Under the pieces are notes generated by a model, which did no database searches, was not told the DNA's origin, and worked only from the letters and a program-made list of their open reading frames with translations. The position numbers were made by a program, and so were the translations under genes. A stretch of 17,229 bases of DNA from JAJKIV01 sp036274195 (GTDB taxonomy: Bacteria > Gemmatimonadota > Gemmatimonadetes > Gemmatimonadales > Gemmatimonadaceae), in NCBI GenBank assembly GCA_036274195.1, contig DASUGD010000256.1, positions 1 to 17,229 on the forward strand. Direction: 5' to 3'. Below are positions 14,199 through 17,229 of this stretch, one piece after another; within the stretch, counting starts at the first letter, position 1, and every line of letters starts with the position of its first letter.

Positions 14199-16004
14199 GC
14201 CTTTCAGGATTCCGTTTCGAATTCGGGTTGCTTTGGGTGTCGCTGCGGGGTCGATGGTGATCCGCTGTTCCGTTCGCTCCGCCAAACGAACATCGATCTG
14301 CAGGTCGAGCGTTTGTCCCCCCCGCCGGATCTTCACCGGAACCTTCGTCCCCTCGGCCTTTGCATAACGACTGCGGAACTGCTCGCCGAACGATGGGTCG
14401 CGAACCGGGATGTCGCCCACCTGGTCGAGATAGTCTCCAGGACGGAGACCGGCAGCTTCCGCCGGGCTCCCCGGCTGCACCTCGGCAATTCGAACGCCTG
14501 ACGAGTCCGGCGTGCTCGTCACGCCCAAACGAGGCTCACGAATCGTGTCGACCTCGAGACGGAATCCGGCCAGCGGCAACACCGTCGCAAACGGCATCGG
14601 CTCGCGCCCATCGATGTACTTCGCGTTGAACTCGTCGAACGACTTGCCACCCGCCGCGCGACTCACCGCGCCCCACCATTGTTCACTGGTGAAGCCCGTC
14701 CACTTCTGCTTGTACGTGGTCTGGTACAGTTCGCGGAACACATCGTCGAGCCCCTTCTTGTTGTCGCTCGCATCGCGAATCAGGATGTCGAGCAGCAACC
14801 CGGCGAGCGATCCTTTCTGGTAGTAGATGTATCCGGTGCCGTCGGTCGGATGGATCCACGTCGAAAGCGACGCGTCGGTGAGTGCGACGGGTGGCGTAGC
14901 GGCCGTCTCCTCGATCTTGCCCTGTGTGAGGATGAGAAACCCCGACGAATCCGTCACGCCCGAACGCGAGAGCACGACGTCCGAGTAATAGTCCGTGATC
15001 CCCTCACTCACCCAGAGCCACGGCGTCGGCTGCGGCTGCGAATACCTGTACGGCACCATGTCGGCAGGACGCAGCCGCTTCACGTTCCACGCGTGGATCA
15101 TCTCGTGCGCCGTGATCGACGGGAACAGGATGCTCTCCACGAGCAGCGGCGTGTAGATCCCGAGGTGCGAGCTCTGGTGCTCGAGCGCGCTGCCCCCACC
15201 CGACGTCGAATCGAACACGATGAACGTCGTGTAGTTGTCCCACGGGATGTCGTTGAATACCGCGCCCATCGCGGGAATCATCTTCTTCTGATGATCCCAG
15301 AACGTCGTGCGATTCGCCCCCTGAAGCGCGCCCTTGGGCCACGACGCCATCCGCACCCACTTGTTCACGATCTGCGTGCTGTCCAGGTCGTACTCGCCAA
15401 CGAAGAACGGCATGTCCACGAGGTCGTGGTAGTTCGACGCCGAGTACGTGTGTGACGCTCCCGCGGGCTTCATGCCGGTCGTGACGAGCCACGACGGTTC
15501 CGTCTTCACCGTGACGGTCGCGGTGAAATCCGTCGGACGGCCTTCGGGATACAGGAAGACGTTCGTACCGTTGAAGAACGCGAAGTTCCCTCGCGACCAC
15601 GTCATCGCGTTGTCGAGCGAGTCGGCCAGGTAGTCGTACGTCACCGTGATCGACTTCGCCCCATCAGGCCGGATGCGCCACGTGTCGTAGTCGAGCTTGT
15701 TCCACGTCAGTGCCTTCCCCGCGGCCGAGGCGGAAAAGTTCGAGACCCATCGGGCGAAGTTCGAGATCTCGTACGCACCGGGCGTCCATGCCGGCAGCGA
15801 GAGCAGCACCGGCCCCGGACCGCCAACGTCGAACGTCATCCCCACGCGCAGCGTCCGGGCGGGCGCGGTTCGCGAGTCGAACGTGACGTCGTACCGAATC
15901 CCGCTGATCGGCGCGGATTGCGCGACGGGCTGCGCAACTGCAGCCACGAGCGGAGTCGCGAGCCCCAAGGTCACGGCGGAAAGCCAATGGAATGTCGAGC
16001 GCAT
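14190..16004 (-). CDS. Secreted M61 family metallopeptidase with PDZ domain
   Basis: A periplasmic zinc aminopeptidase-like enzyme of the M61 (glycyl aminopeptidase) family, 604 residues. Signal peptide at about 1-30 (ending VAAVAQPVAQS). The N-terminal beta-rich M61 domain (about 33-210) is followed by the catalytic domain with H300-E301-M-I-H304 and the downstream E334 in WVSEGITDYY. This is the HExxH plus distant Glu arrangement of the family, with the characteristic HAWNVKRLRP after the motif. A PDZ domain (about 488-580, with SPAEAAGLRPGDYL) closes the protein. ATG 16004 is chosen because the signal peptide follows directly; the frame is open to 16175 but that extension looks non-coding. 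No strong ribosome binding site is visible. The TAA stop falls inside the last unit of the repeat array. It is divergent from the DUF4349 gene. Confidence 0.92.
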   Translation of the reverse strand: MRSTFHWLSAVTLGLATPLVAAVAQPVAQSAPISGIRYDVTFDSRTAPARTLRVGMTFDVGGPGPVLLSLPAWTPGAYEISNFARWVSNFSASAAGKALTWNKLDYDTWRIRPDGAKSITVTYDYLADSLDNAMTWSRGNFAFFNGTNVFLYPEGRPTDFTATVTVKTEPSWLVTTGMKPAGASHTYSASNYHDLVDMPFFVGEYDLDSTQIVNKWVRMASWPKGALQGANRTTFWDHQKKMIPAMGAVFNDIPWDNYTTFIVFDSTSGGGSALEHQSSHLGIYTPLLVESILFPSITAHEMIHAWNVKRLRPADMVPYRYSQPQPTPWLWVSEGITDYYSDVVLSRSGVTDSSGFLILTQGKIEETAATPPVALTDASLSTWIHPTDGTGYIYYQKGSLAGLLLDILIRDASDNKKGLDDVFRELYQTTYKQKWTGFTSEQWWGAVSRAAGGKSFDEFNAKYIDGREPMPFATVLPLAGFRLEVDTIREPRLGVTSTPDSSGVRIAEVQPGSPAEAAGLRPGDYLDQVGDIPVRDPSFGEQFRSRYAKAEGTKVPVKIRRGGQTLDLQIDVRLAERTEQRITIDPAATPKATRIRNGILKGKS

Positions 16005-16173
16005 GCGATACAGGGAGTGAGAGAGCGTTGAGATCGGCTGGAATGTAGCGGTGTGCATGAATTGGGCTGTCGTGACGTCTCCCGGGGGAGCCGCCGAACC
16101 ACAAGGTCGGCTCTCCGAGCACGCGGCACCACCCGGCGGCCCGTTGCCCGAGACCCTTGCCGGTTCCCGACTC
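16005..16173. promoter_or_regulatory. Divergent intergenic region, M61 peptidase / DUF4349 gene
   Basis: This region should carry both promoters, but no clear -35/-10 elements are readable. A small stem (GAGCCG and CGGCTC, 16088-16093 with 16108-16113) lies about 85-110 bases upstream of the peptidase start and could be in its leader. Evidence is mainly positional. Confidence 0.3.
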
Positions 16174-17229
16174 ATGCACCCGTCACCGATTCGTCACCGA
16201 AAGCTCACGGTTCGGCCTCGATCCCACACCCGTCGCACTGCCGGCATGCTGGTCGCCGCCGGCTCGCTCGGCGCCCTCGCTCTCGCGTGCAGCGACCGGC
16301 GCGTCGACAGGTCCGTCACGGCCAGCGCCTCCGATAGCGCCGCGACGGTTGCCGTTCCCTTCGCCGCGCCGTTGGTTGCGCGACAGAACGAGGCGGCTAG
16401 CGCACCACGCTCTCGGGGGTTCGTGACACTGAGCAGGGCCGCTGCTGACGAAAAACAAGAACCCACCTCGAGCCAGCCCGAGACTGCATTCGCCGCGACC
16501 GCGCCGGGAGCCGCGATGCCCCCGGCGAGCGCAATCTCGTTCGCGACAAAGGCGGGCGCGATGATCATCCGCACCGGCACCGCCGGCATTGAGGTCGACT
16601 CGCTCGATACCGCGATAGAACGGGTGCGGACGCTCGCCCTGCGCGTCAACGGCTTCGTGGCGAACACCGCGGTCCAGGGCGGGAGAGACCAACTGCGGTC
16701 GGCGTCGCTCGAGCTCAAGATCCCCTCCGAACGGTTCGACGACGCGCTCGCGGGCCTGTCGCCGATCGGCAAGGTCGAGTCAGTGAACGTCAGCGCGGAG
16801 GACGTGGGCGAGGAGTACGTGGACATCGCCGCTCGCGTCGAGAACGCGCATCGACTCGAGGCACGCATCATCGACCTGCTCGCCAACCGGACGGGGAAGC
16901 TGCAGGACGTCCTGTCGGTGGAGCACGAGCTGGCGCGCGTGCGCGAGGAGATCGAGCGCTACGAGGGGCGAATGCGGTATCTCAAGACTCGCGCGTCCGT
17001 CAGCACCCTAACGATCGCCGTGCATGAACGCGCGCCGGTGATCATCCCCGTGGCGGGCGACGGGCCGATCTTCATGGCGTTCCGTCAGGCGTGGGAGAAC
17101 TTCATTGGCGTGGTCGCCGGATTCGTCGCGAGCCTCGGGATTCTCGTCCCGTTAGGCGTGCTGGTGTTCGTCGCCTGGCTCGGCCTGCGCCGCTACATCC
17201 CGTGGCGGCCGAGCGGCGGGACGCCGCCG
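16174..17229 (+). CDS. DUF4349 family lipoprotein, 3' end cut by the window
   Basis: A membrane-anchored protein of unknown function, recognised as DUF4349 by the order of its parts. A basic N-terminus (with RHRK and TRR) and hydrophobic stretch end in LALAC, with Cys39 as the likely lipidation site. A low-complexity linker rich in Ala and Ser follows. The folded region (about residues 125-290) includes VDSLDTAIERVRTLA, LELKIPSERFDDAL and a coiled-coil stretch (VEHELARVREEIERYEGRM). One transmembrane helix (about 315-338, ILVPLGVLVFVAWLGL) and RRYIPW come near the end. The reading frame is open to the last base, so probably only a few residues are missing. ATG 16246 is in frame too, but would leave a signal sequence without its charged part, so 16174 is preferred. 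Neither has a clear ribosome binding site. Confidence 0.78.
   Translation, partial: MHPSPIRHRKLTVRPRSHTRRTAGMLVAAGSLGALALACSDRRVDRSVTASASDSAATVAVPFAAPLVARQNEAASAPRSRGFVTLSRAAADEKQEPTSSQPETAFAATAPGAAMPPASAISFATKAGAMIIRTGTAGIEVDSLDTAIERVRTLALRVNGFVANTAVQGGRDQLRSASLELKIPSERFDDALAGLSPIGKVESVNVSAEDVGEEYVDIAARVENAHRLEARIIDLLANRTGKLQDVLSVEHELARVREEIERYEGRMRYLKTRASVSTLTIAVHERAPVIIPVAGDGPIFMAFRQAWENFIGVVAGFVASLGILVPLGVLVFVAWLGLRRYIPWRPSGGTPP

Larger units (their letters stand above)
1106..17156. repeat. Dispersed heptamer CGTTAGG / CCTAACG, 21 copies
   Basis: By eye I find exact copies starting at 1106, 1611, 1826, 2663, 3823, 3889, 5098, 6094, 6971, 8024, 9136, 10088, 10902, 11764, 12980, 13758, 13773, 14078, 14173, 17007 and 17150. 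Fifteen of them extend to CGTTAGGC. Four lie in the inverted arrays and the rest lie in genes (one across a stop codon). A few near-matches exist (for example at 13900). The M61 gene body has none. The span given covers the first to last copy, not a continuous element. Confidence 0.75.

Noticed and set aside
16181..16200. Direct repeat CGTCACCGA (two copies, 11-bp period) as an operator
   Set aside because: With the preferred start at 16174 it falls inside the coding sequence of the DUF4349 lipoprotein signal region. It would be worth reconsidering only if translation starts at 16246.

Overview
The window is high-GC bacterial chromosomal DNA with nine protein genes, seven of them exported or membrane-bound and two response regulators. 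The mix is a duplicated orphan ABC permease (ADOP type), several secreted peptidases (M24, S9, M61), a DUF4349 lipoprotein and HAMP-less sensor kinases. This suggests a free-living Gram-negative of the Gemmatimonadota or Acidobacteriota kind, with Gemmatimonadota my preferred guess. No rRNA or other phylogenetic marker is present, so this is inference from gene content and composition.

Layout. Bases 1-53 look like the border of a palindromic or mobile element. A plus-strand pair follows, 13 bp apart: a secreted Xaa-Pro aminopeptidase-like M24 protein (75-1589) and a secreted S9 prolyl-oligopeptidase-like enzyme (1603-3687). A large two-tier hairpin (3717-3799) separates them from the minus-strand block. 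Read in its own direction, that block is sensor kinase 1 (6570-8321), response regulator 1 (5875-6573), an exported tandem rhodanese (4943-5857) and, after 159 bp, a TsdA-like diheme cytochrome c (3824-4783). Divergent from kinase 1 is the ADOP permease (8566-10995). Convergent to the permease is a second, paralogous kinase/regulator pair (13646-11191). An M61 peptidase with a PDZ domain (14190-16004, minus) and a DUF4349 lipoprotein (16174 to the window end, plus) close the window.

Functional reading. The two kinase/regulator pairs share architecture, ATGA stop-start overlaps and stretches of sequence, and they flank the permease, so a duplicated envelope-sensing module around an orphan permease is likely. 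The first pair is also directly upstream of two predicted periplasmic sulfur-handling proteins, which suggests signal-controlled sulfane-sulfur or thiosulfate chemistry. The peptidases indicate use of extracellular or periplasmic peptides.

The most unusual non-coding material is at 13724-14198: two arrays of 14-17 bp units (consensus GCGCCGTT plus a variable tail) facing each other in opposite orientation, with the same order of unit lengths in each. The core of the 17-bp unit contains the octamer CGTTAGGC. The enclosed heptamer CGTTAGG/CCTAACG occurs 21 times in the window, mostly inside genes and in different reading frames. This density and frame-independence resemble a dispersed signal word rather than protein-level selection. 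A second repeat element (11895-12010) has been absorbed in frame into the 3' end of sensor kinase 2.
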